Assembly: GCA_028720145.1 (NCBI GenBank)
Contig: JAQYLJ010000049.1
Span: forward strand, 1-47,570
Origin: Clostridia bacterium
GTDB taxonomy: Bacteria > Bacillota > Clostridia > Oscillospirales > CAG-272
Reading direction: 5' to 3'
DNA length: 47,570 nucleotides
Part shown: positions 40,557-47,444 of the stretch, piece by piece
Numbering within the stretch: position 1 is the first letter of the stretch
Layout of the letters: each line of letters opens with the position of its first letter
Notes under the pieces: generated by a model
Seen by the model: only the letters and a program-made list of their open reading frames with translations
Database searches by the model: none
What the model was told of the DNA's origin: nothing
Program-made: the position numbers and the translations under genes

Positions 40557-41582
40557 TTACGCCTTAATGTCAATCTTGTAGCCCGTCAGGCGCGCCGCCA
40601 GCTTCGCGTTCTGTCCTTCACGACCGATGGCGAGCGACAACTGGTTCGGGGCGACGGTCACACGCGCAGAGCGCTCTCCGTCGATGGTGACCCCGAGCAC
40701 TTCCGCGGGCGAGAGCGCCTCGCGGATATATTCCGCAGGGTCCTCGGAGTAGCGGATGATGTCGATTTTCTCATTCCCGAGTTCTTCGAGAATCGCGTTG
40801 ATACGAGAGCCGCGCTCCCCGATGCAGGCGCCGATCGGGTCGACATTCGGGTCGGTGGAGTAGACGGCAATCTTCGAGCGGCTGCCCGCCTCGCGGGAGA
40901 CCCCCGCGACGACGACCGTCCCGTCCTGAATCTCGGGGATCTCGGTCTCGAACAGTCTCTTGACGAATCCGGGATGGATGCGTGAGAGGTCGACGATGGG
41001 TCCGCGGGTATCGACCGAGCGCACCTCCGAGACATAGACTTTCAGGCGGTCGCCCACATGGAAGTCATCGGTCGGCAGTTGCAGGGAACGGGGCAGGCGC
41101 ACCATGCCGTTCTGGGTTTCGAGGGTCAGGTCGCCCGTCATATCGTCCACTTTGAAGACGGTCGCGGTGATGAGTTCTTCTTTCTTTTCCTCATATGCTT
41201 TCGCCATGTTGTTCCGCTCGGCTTCACGCACCGCCTGAATGATGATCTGTTTGCCCGCGGCGGCGGACAGACGGCGGAAGGTGTCGGGAGCCATTTTCTC
41301 CTCGACAATCGAGCCGAGTTTATTCCGTTTGGACTTGGTCTTTGCGTCTTCGAGCGAAATCTGGCAGATGGGGTCCTCGACGACCTCTACCACCTCTTTT
41401 TGCAAAAAGACTTTCATGTCCCGTTTCTCGGGGTCCAGCACCACACGGGCGCGCGCGGTCGCTCCGACTTCGCGTTCGATGGCTTTTTGCAGCGCGCCGG
41501 CGATCTTCTCCATCATGTAGTCCATGGGGATCCCTTTGGTGCTTTCCAGTTCCGCCAGGGCATCAAATAATTTGGCGTTCAT
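40557..41582 (-). CDS. nusA: Transcription termination/antitermination factor NusA
   Basis: 341 residues. N-terminal RNA-polymerase-binding domain (1-130, M-N-A-K-L-F-D-A-L), S1 domain (about 135-200), KH1 with G-A-C-I-G-E-R-G-S-R-I and KH2 with L-A-I-G-R-E-G-Q-N-A-K-L-A-A-R-L-T-G. No C-terminal acidic repeats, as usual for Bacillota. It modulates pausing and termination. Follows rimP by 55 bases. Confidence 0.97.
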   Translation of the reverse strand: MNAKLFDALAELESTKGIPMDYMMEKIAGALQKAIEREVGATARARVVLDPEKRDMKVFLQKEVVEVVEDPICQISLEDAKTKSKRNKLGSIVEEKMAPDTFRRLSAAAGKQIIIQAVREAERNNMAKAYEEKKEELITATVFKVDDMTGDLTLETQNGMVRLPRSLQLPTDDFHVGDRLKVYVSEVRSVDTRGPIVDLSRIHPGFVKRLFETEIPEIQDGTVVVAGVSREAGSRSKIAVYSTDPNVDPIGACIGERGSRINAILEELGNEKIDIIRYSEDPAEYIREALSPAEVLGVTIDGERSARVTVAPNQLSLAIGREGQNAKLAARLTGYKIDIKA

Positions 41583-41637
41583 TCTTTTGTCCTTTCTTTT
41601 GTCCGCGTCGGGCGGTCATTGTATGCGCATCCGCGCT

Positions 41638-42099
41638 TTAATCAAAATAAACCGTGCGTAATTTGGAGACCTCGCTCCGTGCCAGCGCCGTTTCTCCCGC
41701 ACCGGTGTCGAGGGTAATCACCCCGTCCTCGTAACGGACGAGCAGTCCGCGGAGCACCTTGACGCCGTCTTTCGGGGCGAAGAGCCGCGCTTCGCATTTC
41801 TCTCCGAGACAGGCGAGGATCTGTTCGTCGGTGCGGAGATCTCGCTCAATGCCGGGAGAGGAAACATCAAGATAGTAGGCGGTGTCGATGAGGTCCGCCT
41901 CGTCGAGCAGAGGATCGATCGCGCGGTGCACCGTCTCGCAGGCGTTGACATCAATCCCAGTGTCCGAGTCGATGGTGACGACGAGGTGACGGTCCGCCCC
42001 CTCTTTCACAAACTCCACATCCCACAGCCGATAGCCGAGGTTGGTAACGGTCTCGGAAATCAACTCCCGTACCGCCTGTGCAATATTTGTTTTTGCCAC
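41638..42099 (-). CDS. rimP: Ribosome maturation factor RimP
   Basis: 153 residues. L-G-Y-R-L-W-D-V-E-F-V-K-E-G, L-V-V-T-I-D-S-D-T-G-I-D-V-N-A-C and Y-Y-L-D-V-S-S-P-G-I-E-R-D-L are the family motifs; the C-terminal SH3-like part begins L-F-A-P-K. It helps 30S subunit assembly. Start: GTG at 42099 has AAAGGAG five bases upstream and gives family length; an ATG at 42135 lies in the leader. First gene of the operon. Confidence 0.95.
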   Translation of the reverse strand: MAKTNIAQAVRELISETVTNLGYRLWDVEFVKEGADRHLVVTIDSDTGIDVNACETVHRAIDPLLDEADLIDTAYYLDVSSPGIERDLRTDEQILACLGEKCEARLFAPKDGVKVLRGLLVRYEDGVITLDTGAGETALARSEVSKLRTVYFD

Positions 42100-42141
42100 G
42101 GGGTCTCCTTTCTTCGGGGTCCTGCCCGCATTCATAAAATT

Positions 42142-42165
42142 AAGAGTGAACCGAAGCCCACTCTT
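42142..42165 (-). promoter_or_regulatory. Leader hairpin upstream of rimP
   Basis: AAGAGTG (minus strand) pairs with CACTCTT around a 10-base loop, 43 bases upstream of the rimP GTG. This position commonly holds a structured leader in clostridia; no T-run follows, so it is not a terminator. Confidence 0.55.
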
Positions 42166-42190
42166 TCTACCATACCGTATACTGTCATAG

Positions 42191-42218
42191 ATTATATCAC
42201 AGTTTGGAAAAAAAGCAA
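42191..42218 (-). promoter_or_regulatory. Sigma-A promoter of the rimP operon
   Basis: Minus strand: TTGCTT (42213-42218), 16-base spacer, TATAAT (42191-42196). Confidence 0.75.
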
Positions 42219-42292
42219 TAGGTTGAAGAAAAAAATTTCGCGCGCTTCTCCGCGCGCGAGCGTCCGACCGCGCTTACGGGGAAAAGACATAC

Positions 42293-42350
42293 AAAAAAAC
42301 GGCGACCGCGTCCCGCATGATGGCAGGTCAAAACGGGGTGGCGGCGATCG
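42293..42350 (-). terminator. Probable terminator after the CBS gene and remnant
   Basis: Minus strand: CGGCGA and TCGCCG pair across a ~45-base, partly palindromic loop, followed by TTTTTTTG. The long loop makes it less typical. Confidence 0.5.
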
Positions 42351-42385
42351 CCGTAAGGGGATATGCCTTTTCGTGCGCGCTTGGT

Positions 42386-42637
42386 TCCGCTGAGAATCGT
42401 GATGGGATTCACGGTGTTCGAGGTGAGCGTGAAACCGGTCAGTTCCAAATCGAACTTGTAGGTGTCTCCGACATCAATGACGATATTTCCGGCCAAATAG
42501 CCCGTGATGGCGTACACGGTTTTCGTGTCGATCGCGGTAAAGGTCAGGGTCGTGTCGGTCTCCGGGTCGTCATCGGTCGGTCTGTGGGAGCCGCCGGGAG
42601 AATAACCGTCGTCTCCCGCGGGGGCATCACCTATCAC
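42386..42637 (-). pseudogene. Remnant of a Cthe_2159-like carbohydrate-binding domain protein gene
   Basis: A 252-base stretch reads A-I-T-G-Y-L-A-G-N-I-V-I-D-V-G-D-T-Y-K-F, then L-E-L-T-G-F-T-L-T-S-N and N-P-I-T-I-L-S-G, typical of the beta-helical carbohydrate-binding domain family named after Cthe_2159. The Asp/Thr-rich lead-in P-T-D-D-D-P-E-T-D also fits. After I-L-S-G the match stops and the frame runs through the terminator. There is no signal peptide, and the frame continues from the CBS gene stop without a ribosome-binding site. It is most likely a truncated fossil. Confidence 0.6.
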
Positions 42638-42658
42638 CCGTGCGGGGAGAGGGACGGA

Positions 42659-43075
42659 TCAACCGTTTTTCGGCACCATGAGGTATCGTCGGGAGAAATA
42701 TTCGATGACATCTTTTCGACGGATGAGCCCGATGAAGCATTCGCGGTCGTCGATGACCGGAACGAAGTTGTTTTCCTTGACCCTCTCGAGCAGTTCGGTC
42801 ATGGGAGCGGAGTTCTTGACGGGCGGGTTATCCTGTCTGATGATTTTTGCGAGCGGGATATCTTCGAGCGCGACGAGGTCGGAGCCACCGCGGTCGACGA
42901 TCAGCCAAAGGAAGTCGCCGTCTTTGACCATCCCGACATACCGTCCCTCCGCGTCGATGACGGGCAGAGCGTTATAACCGTGATAACGCATTTTTTCAAG
43001 ACCCTGGCGGACCGAGCAGTCATTCTGAATGAACGCGACCTGACTTTTCGGGATGAGAAATCGGAGAATATTCAT
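42659..43075 (-). CDS. CBS-domain-pair protein
   Basis: 138 residues, two CBS motifs: residues ~8-65 (V-R-Q-G-L-E-K-M-R-Y-H-G-Y-N-A-L-P-V-I-D, Y-V-G-M-V-K-D-G-D-F-L) and ~75-130 (M-T-E-L-L-E-R-V-K-E-N-N-F-V-P-V-I-D-D, F-I-G-L-I-R-R-K-D-V). Stand-alone pairs of this kind bind adenosine nucleotides or related ligands. ATG overlaps the coaW stop (ATGA), so the two are translated together. A role in tuning CoA synthesis is inference from position. Confidence 0.92.
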   Translation of the reverse strand: MNILRFLIPKSQVAFIQNDCSVRQGLEKMRYHGYNALPVIDAEGRYVGMVKDGDFLWLIVDRGGSDLVALEDIPLAKIIRQDNPPVKNSAPMTELLERVKENNFVPVIDDRECFIGLIRRKDVIEYFSRRYLMVPKNG

Positions 43076-43908
43076 GCGGGGTCTCCCTCCGAGAGTGCCG
43101 CGCCGATGACGGTCGCAAAGCGGGAATTCTCGGGAATGAGGAAACGTACCCCGAACATTTCGGACAGATTGGCGAAGGTGTCGCGGCAGGTGCGGTACGC
43201 CGACAGGTTCCCCGTCAGGACAATGTCTTTGAGAGCGTGTGCGCGGGCGGCGAAAATGGCGAGCATCCCCACCGTCTCGAAAATCATGTTGGAAAGACCG
43301 AGCGCGATATCCGACTTGGTGGCGAGGTCCGAGACATTCCCGAAGTTCGCGGCGGTCATCTCCTGCGGCATGACTCCGCCTTTCATGATATCCCCGATGC
43401 GGAGGTCGATGTTGGCGAGATTCCCCTCTTCCGAGAGTGCCTGAATATGCTCGATGGAGTCCATTTTGAGCAGCAGTTTGGAGAGCCCGACGAGTGTCCC
43501 TCCGCCGACGCCGGTACCGCCGAGATAGGTCGCGGTGCCGTCCGACTTCGCATGGACCAAAGCGGTACCCGTCCCCATACTGACGACGATCGCTTCCTCG
43601 AGTCCCGAGAGAAACAGACCGCCGCGCCCGATGGATACGAATTCCTCCACGCGGGAGCAGGGGAGATTATAGAGGGAGTTTCCGATGGCGGACGAGCCGA
43701 CCCCCGTCACCAGTACGCGACGGATATCCGAGAGTTCGAGGTGAGAGAGAGCGGTGAACTTGCCGAACGCGCCGTAGGCGGAGGTCACGGGGTCGGTCGC
43801 ACGGACATACAGTGGGCTGATGAGCTCCCGTTTCCCGTCCGGTAAATGGCGGAAGCCGACGATCTTTGTGGTCGAGCCTCCTACATCAATTCCAATGGTT
43901 GCTTGCAT
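43072..43908 (-). CDS. coaW: Type II pantothenate kinase
   Basis: 278 residues. ATP-binding I-G-I-D-V-G-G-S-T-T-K-I-V-G (about 4-17), S-M-G-T-G-T-A-L-V and G-G-T-G-V-G-G-G-T-L-V-G-L-S-K-L-L belong to the eukaryote-like/staphylococcal type II class; this type is insensitive to CoA feedback in Staphylococcus. It phosphorylates pantothenate, the first step of CoA synthesis. Start ATG at 43908 has GGGAGG six bases upstream; the frame opens 56 codons earlier without a binding site and past the promoter. Confidence 0.93.
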   Translation of the reverse strand: MQATIGIDVGGSTTKIVGFRHLPDGKRELISPLYVRATDPVTSAYGAFGKFTALSHLELSDIRRVLVTGVGSSAIGNSLYNLPCSRVEEFVSIGRGGLFLSGLEEAIVVSMGTGTALVHAKSDGTATYLGGTGVGGGTLVGLSKLLLKMDSIEHIQALSEEGNLANIDLRIGDIMKGGVMPQEMTAANFGNVSDLATKSDIALGLSNMIFETVGMLAIFAARAHALKDIVLTGNLSAYRTCRDTFANLSEMFGVRFLIPENSRFATVIGAALSEGDPA

Positions 43909-43936
43909 ATTGCACCTCCCGCAGTTTTTCATATTG

Positions 43937-43965
43937 ATTTTACCATCGGGCGGGCGGAAAATCAA
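43937..43965 (-). promoter_or_regulatory. Promoter of coaW-CBS
   Basis: Minus strand: TTGATT (43960-43965), 17-base spacer, TGG-TAAAAT (43937-43942). Confidence 0.7.
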
Positions 43966-44027
43966 GACGCGACATTTGAAAAGGATATTTTTCCCATCGT
44001 GTTTTTCGGGGTATCGCGCGGGCGGCG

Positions 44028-44057
44028 GTATGGAATCGCGCGTCTCCGCGCATACTA
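44028..44057 (+). promoter_or_regulatory. Sigma-G-type (forespore) promoter
   Basis: GTATG (44028-44032), exactly 18 bases, CATACTA (44051-44057). This fits the Bacillus sigma-G pattern GHATR, 18 bases, CATHMTA. No sigma-A promoter is evident before the small gene it precedes. Confidence 0.6.
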
Positions 44058-44103
44058 CCCTCTGTGGCGCCGCCACAATTCAAATGAAAAAGAGGGAGAT
44101 CCC

Positions 44104-44235
44104 ATGTCCCAGCAGAACAATCAGCAGAATCAGCAGAATCAGCAGCAGAACAATCGGCAGCAGAACCAGCAGAACCAGCAGAACCAGCAGAACCAGCAGC
44201 AGAACAACCACCGCAATCAGCAGAACAACAAGTAA
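44104..44235 (+). CDS. 43-residue Gln/Asn-rich small protein, candidate spore storage protein
   Basis: ATG at 44104 follows GAGGGAG by five bases; TAA at 44233. Of 43 residues, 22 are Gln and 15 Asn; the rest are Met, Ser, two Arg, His and Lys. It has no hydrophobic residue beyond the start and should be soluble, basic and unfolded. The coding DNA contains a 9-base repeat (CAGCAGAAC), so length may vary among strains. A sigma-G-type promoter stands upstream and a strong terminator downstream, arguing that the gene is real. Gamma-type small acid-soluble spore proteins are also Gln/Asn-rich and are sigma-G controlled, but no sequence homology to them is evident. Confidence 0.7.
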   Translation: MSQQNNQQNQQNQQQNNRQQNQQNQQNQQNQQQNNHRNQQNNK

Positions 44236-44248
44236 GGCATCTCCGCCT

Positions 44249-44273
44249 GCCCCGCTTCGGCGGGGCGTTTTTC
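44249..44273 (+). terminator. Terminator of the Gln/Asn-rich gene
   Basis: GCCCCGC, TTCG tetraloop, GCGGGGC, then GTTTTTC; 14 bases after the stop codon. Confidence 0.9.
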
Positions 44274-44400
44274 GAGTGGCAACACTCTCTTCTTAATATA
44301 CCAATGACGGAGAGAAACTTTTTATCGCAGGCGTTTTTCACATTTTGCGCCCGCCGCCCCGACAAAATGCGCGCAGCAATCCCGAAATTCCGAATACCTC

Positions 44401-44429
44401 TTGACAGGCGCGGGGGCGTGTGATAGAGT
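44401..44429 (+). promoter_or_regulatory. Sigma-A promoter of the folT-folC operon
   Basis: TTGACA (44401-44406), 17-base spacer, TAGAGT (44424-44429). Confidence 0.8.
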
Positions 44430-44439
44430 GGGGATACCT

Positions 44440-44554
44440 AACAGAGTAGGGCATATGCGTTAGTGACCTTTGGGTCCAGTGCCGACGGGACGGGGAGTTG
44501 TCTGTCGGACGAAGAGCGGGAGACCGCCGCGGTATATGTCCCGCATCCCGCTGA
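44440..44554 (+). promoter_or_regulatory. THF (tetrahydrofolate) riboswitch
   Basis: Known class seen upstream of folT in Bacillota. Visible parts: AGAGTAGG and GCGTTAGTG on the 5' side, the internal GACGGGGAGTTGTC and GACGAAGAGCGGGAGACC, and the 3' side CGCGGTATATGTCCCGCATCC. GGGCATAT (44449-44456) pairs with ATATGTCCC (44533-44543 region), and CAG/CTG close the base. Position, segment order and the folate-uptake gene downstream all agree. It should lower expression when reduced folates are plentiful. Confidence 0.88.
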
Positions 44555-44561
44555 TACATAG

Positions 44562-44607
44562 ACATCTCCTATGTAACAAGTGGAATGAGTTACAGGAGGT
44601 GTTTTTT
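44562..44607 (+). promoter_or_regulatory. Expression platform: RBS-sequestering terminator hairpin
   Basis: ACATCTCCT-(AT)-GTAAC (44562-44577) pairs with GTTACAGGAGGTGT (44589-44602), about 14 bp with a 2-base bulge. The 3' arm is the ribosome-binding site of folT and is followed by six T before ATG. The hairpin could thus stop transcription or block initiation. Confidence 0.8.
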
Positions 44608-45294
44608 ATGTCAAAGAAACAAAATCAAAACGCAAAAACGAACGACGAAATCACGCGGAGCGAATATCCTGCCGTGACCGAAGAGACCGGGAAGGTCGAG
44701 TGGAGCGCCGACCCCGAAGAGGGGGGACAGACCGCAACCCGTCGGCGGGAACTCGCCCGCTCGAAGAAGATGCTCTGCGACCTGTGCCTTGCGGGCATCA
44801 TGGCGGCGCTCGCCATGGTGATGACGCGGTTCCTCGGATTCCCGCAGACCGGCTCGTGGCGGCTCGACCCCGGCTTTCTGCCCATCGTCTTGGTCGCGCT
44901 GTTGTCGGGACCTATTTGGGCAGGGTTGTCCTACGGCACGGCAGACCTCATCGGAGCGGCACTGTTCACGGGCATTAACCCGTTCATCACGGTCGAGAAG
45001 GTCTGCATCGGCGTGATTTTCGGTCTGGCGTACTACCGTAAAGAAAAGTTATCGGTCTTGGAAATCCTCATCTCGCAACTGATTGTCGCGGTGGTGTGCG
45101 ATTTCCTCATGATGGTGTCCATCTTCCATTTCAGTTTCGGTATGCCTTGGCAGGCGGCACTCATCGCCCGCGCGGGGAGTGCGGGGATCAACTTCGCCAT
45201 GCGGTGCCTGCTGCTCTTCCTTTTGAATCTGCGTCTGTTTGCTGTCCTGAAAAAGCGGGGAGGCAACTATTTTGGAAGCATTGGAAGCATCTGA
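44608..45294 (+). CDS. folT: Folate ECF transporter S component
   Basis: 228 residues. A hydrophilic, charged N-tail (1-50) precedes six membrane segments. Motifs: L-A-G-I-M-A-A-L-A-M-V-M-T-R-F-L-G-F, W-R-L-D-P-G-F-L-P-I-V-L-V-A-L-L-S-G-P and G-L-S-Y-G-T-A-D-L-I-G-A, matching FolT substrate-binding subunits that share an ECF energising module encoded elsewhere. Folate specificity is supported by the THF riboswitch and folC. ATG at 44608 lies just after the regulated ribosome-binding site. Overlaps folC by 23 bases. Confidence 0.93.
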   Translation: MSKKQNQNAKTNDEITRSEYPAVTEETGKVEWSADPEEGGQTATRRRELARSKKMLCDLCLAGIMAALAMVMTRFLGFPQTGSWRLDPGFLPIVLVALLSGPIWAGLSYGTADLIGAALFTGINPFITVEKVCIGVIFGLAYYRKEKLSVLEILISQLIVAVVCDFLMMVSIFHFSFGMPWQAALIARAGSAGINFAMRCLLLFLLNLRLFAVLKKRGGNYFGSIGSI

Positions 45295-46555
45295 GATTTA
45301 TCTCAAAACGCCGCGGGTTAAGCCGCATTTGGGTCTTACACGTGTCTCCGCGCTCCTCGACGCGCTCGGACATCCCGAAGAGGGGCTCGCCTGTATCCAT
45401 ATCGCGGGGACAAACGGCAAGGGCTCGACGGCGGTTTTCCTTGAAAAAATCCTTTTGGAAGCGGGCTATCGCGTCGGGCGGTATAACAGCCCCGAACTCC
45501 TCACTGTCAACGAGCGCATCCTCTTCGGCGGAGAGCCGATTGCGGACGGGGAACTCTCGGCGCTGTTCGCCGCGCTCGAAGAACCCGTGCGGAGAGCCGA
45601 GGCGGTTTGCCAAGAGAAAATCAGTCCGTTCGAGATGTGGACGGCCGCCGCTTTTCGCTATTTTCGGGAGAAACAATGCGATTATGTGGTGTTGGAGACC
45701 GGCATGGGGGGAGCCGAAGACGCGACCAATGTGCTCGTGTACCCCTATCTCACCATTCTGACCCGCATCTCGCTCGACCATACCGCCTATCTCGGGCAGA
45801 CCCTCACGGAGATTGCCCGCGTGAAAGCGGGGATTATCAAAGAGGGGTGCGTGACCCGTACCGTCCTCTCGGCGCCGCAGGTGCCCGAGGTCGCGGCAGT
45901 CATCCGGGAGGAGGCAGAAAAACGGGGCAACACCGTGACTTTCATCGACCCGCCGCCCCCGAAAAAACACTACAGAATGCACGAGGTGCTGTTCTATCCC
46001 GGCTACGGGGATATCCGCGTCGGACTGCCCGGGGTCTACCAAATCGAGAACGCCTATCTCGCGCTCACGGCGGCGAAGATTCTCGGGATTACCATTTTTC
46101 CCGCCCAATGCGGGATTACTTTCGCTCGCCACCCCGCGCGCATGGAGATTCTTCGGGAGAACCCGCTTCTTCTTTTTGACGGCGGGCACAACCCGGGCGG
46201 CATCGATGCCCTCATGGCATCGCTCGACCGTTATCTCGGGAAAGACACCGCGAGGACGGTCATTTATGCCGCCATGGCGGACAAAGACTCGTCCGCCTGC
46301 CTTGCGCGTCTCGCCGCGTCTCCGACCAAGTTCCTCTTCACCGAGGTCTCCGATAACCCGCGTGCGCTTCCCTATGGGGAACTTTTGCGCCGCGCGGAGG
46401 AACAGGGGATACGGGGAGAGGGGTACCCGACCCTCCGAGAAGCGCTTGCGAGAGCGGAGGAAATCGGGCTCCCGACCATTGTCTGCGGTTCTCTATATCT
46501 GTATGCGGATTTCTCCGACTTGCTATCGCGTTCGGTCGATCCGAAAAGGAGATAA
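45272..46555 (+). CDS. folC: Folylpolyglutamate synthase/dihydrofolate synthase
   Basis: 427 residues. Mur-ligase fold: P-loop H-I-A-G-T-N-G-K-G-S-T (about 43-53), Y-N-S-P-E-L-L-T-V-N-E-R-I, E-T-G-M-G-G-x-x-D-A-T-N, the carbamoylated-Lys region R-V-K-A-G-I-I-K, and the C-terminal domain with H-P-A-R-M-E-I and F-D-G-G-H-N-P-G-G. It adds glutamates to (dihydro)folates, trapping imported folate. Start is TTG at 45272 with GGGGAGG seven bases upstream, inside the end of folT. Same riboswitch-controlled transcript. Confidence 0.95.
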   Translation: MEALEASEIYLKTPRVKPHLGLTRVSALLDALGHPEEGLACIHIAGTNGKGSTAVFLEKILLEAGYRVGRYNSPELLTVNERILFGGEPIADGELSALFAALEEPVRRAEAVCQEKISPFEMWTAAAFRYFREKQCDYVVLETGMGGAEDATNVLVYPYLTILTRISLDHTAYLGQTLTEIARVKAGIIKEGCVTRTVLSAPQVPEVAAVIREEAEKRGNTVTFIDPPPPKKHYRMHEVLFYPGYGDIRVGLPGVYQIENAYLALTAAKILGITIFPAQCGITFARHPARMEILRENPLLLFDGGHNPGGIDALMASLDRYLGKDTARTVIYAAMADKDSSACLARLAASPTKFLFTEVSDNPRALPYGELLRRAEEQGIRGEGYPTLREALARAEEIGLPTIVCGSLYLYADFSDLLSRSVDPKRR

Positions 46556-46558
46556 ACC

Positions 46559-47218
46559 ATGACGGAAATCGTCCTCAATGCCATTATCACCATCGGTGTG
46601 ATCGCCTACTCGGTTTCGGCGTCGCTCATCGCCATCGACCATCGGGTCGATATGTTCGGGGTGATGGTGCTCGCGGCAATTACTTCGTTTGGCGGCGGTA
46701 TGACGCGCGATCTTCTGCTCGGGAACCTGCCGCCGCTGCTCTTCCGCGATCCGTTCTACTACATTCTGGCGGGCATCTCGGTCACGACCGCGCTCATCGT
46801 CTTTTGGATTGCCCGTTTCCTCCAAGAGAAGTTCGTCGCGCGGGAAAAACTCATCGATCAGATCACCAATATCTTTGACGCGGTCGCGCTCGGTGTATTC
46901 GCGACCACGGGTGCGAAGACCGTGATGGACTTCGCCGACCACGCATTCCTCACGAACGGTTTTCTCGTGATTACCCTCGGGACTCTGACCGCCGTCGGCG
47001 GGGGCATGATCCGCGATGTCATGATTCGCGAAGTGCCGTTTGTGCTCCGAAAACGGGTTTATGCCGTCGCCGCCATTCTCGGCGCGAGCGCGTATTATTT
47101 GCTTGTCAGACTCGGGGCGTTCGAGACCGCCGCGCTCATCGTGGGATGCGTGCTCTGTACCGCCCTGCGGCTCTGCGCCACGGCGTTCAAGTGGAATTTT
47201 CCCCGCGCGCTCCCGTGA
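46559..47218 (+). CDS. TRIC-type cation channel family protein (UPF0126)
   Basis: 219 residues, seven hydrophobic segments in two UPF0126 repeats, each with the glycine motif: S-F-G-G-G-M-T-R-D-L-L-L-G and A-V-G-G-G-M-I-R-D-V-M. Prokaryotic TRIC homologues form trimeric K+/Na+ channels, though amino-acid transport has been suggested for some members. AAGGAG lies seven bases before ATG, three bases after folC, so it may share the folate transcript; a functional link is not obvious. Confidence 0.9.
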   Translation: MTEIVLNAIITIGVIAYSVSASLIAIDHRVDMFGVMVLAAITSFGGGMTRDLLLGNLPPLLFRDPFYYILAGISVTTALIVFWIARFLQEKFVAREKLIDQITNIFDAVALGVFATTGAKTVMDFADHAFLTNGFLVITLGTLTAVGGGMIRDVMIREVPFVLRKRVYAVAAILGASAYYLLVRLGAFETAALIVGCVLCTALRLCATAFKWNFPRALP

Positions 47219-47382
47219 CTGCGTGACGGACAAAAGACGACCGACGACAATAGACACAAGAGAAAGAATCCCCATGAGAAAAACAGGCGGAGCCGCGAAA
47301 GCGTGATATTCTTATCGGAGAAATCATCAAACGATTCGTCCTTATCAATAGGTTCGTTTATTTTGCTCCGCAGTAACAATAG
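47219..47382. other. Spacer between convergent genes, no gene seen
   Basis: A 10-codon frame (47275-47307) exists but has no ribosome-binding site. No other structure is seen before the terminator. Confidence 0.5.
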
Positions 47383-47424
47383 AAAACCCCGGCAGATTTT
47401 TCAAGGTCTGCCGGGGTTTTCTGC
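47383..47424. terminator. Bidirectional terminator at the right end
   Basis: Perfect 14 bp stem AAAACCCCGGCAGA (47383-47396) with TCTGCCGGGGTTTT (47407-47420), 10-base loop. It serves the folT-folC-TRIC transcript and the gene entering from the right. Confidence 0.88.
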
Positions 47425-47444
47425 TCGATAAATTGGAATTTGAC

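Noticed and set aside
36964-40581. A 1205-codon plus-strand frame
   Set aside because: Antisense to infB, ylxQ and rnpM; crosses the infB terminators.
42197-42385. Continuation of the carbohydrate-binding remnant as a full gene
   Set aside because: After I-L-S-G the translation is Arg/His-rich, unrelated to the family, and runs through the probable terminator and the rimP promoter region.
44470-44607. Longer folT start
   Set aside because: The upstream frame lies inside the riboswitch and regulatory hairpin; ATG at 44608 has the ribosome-binding site.
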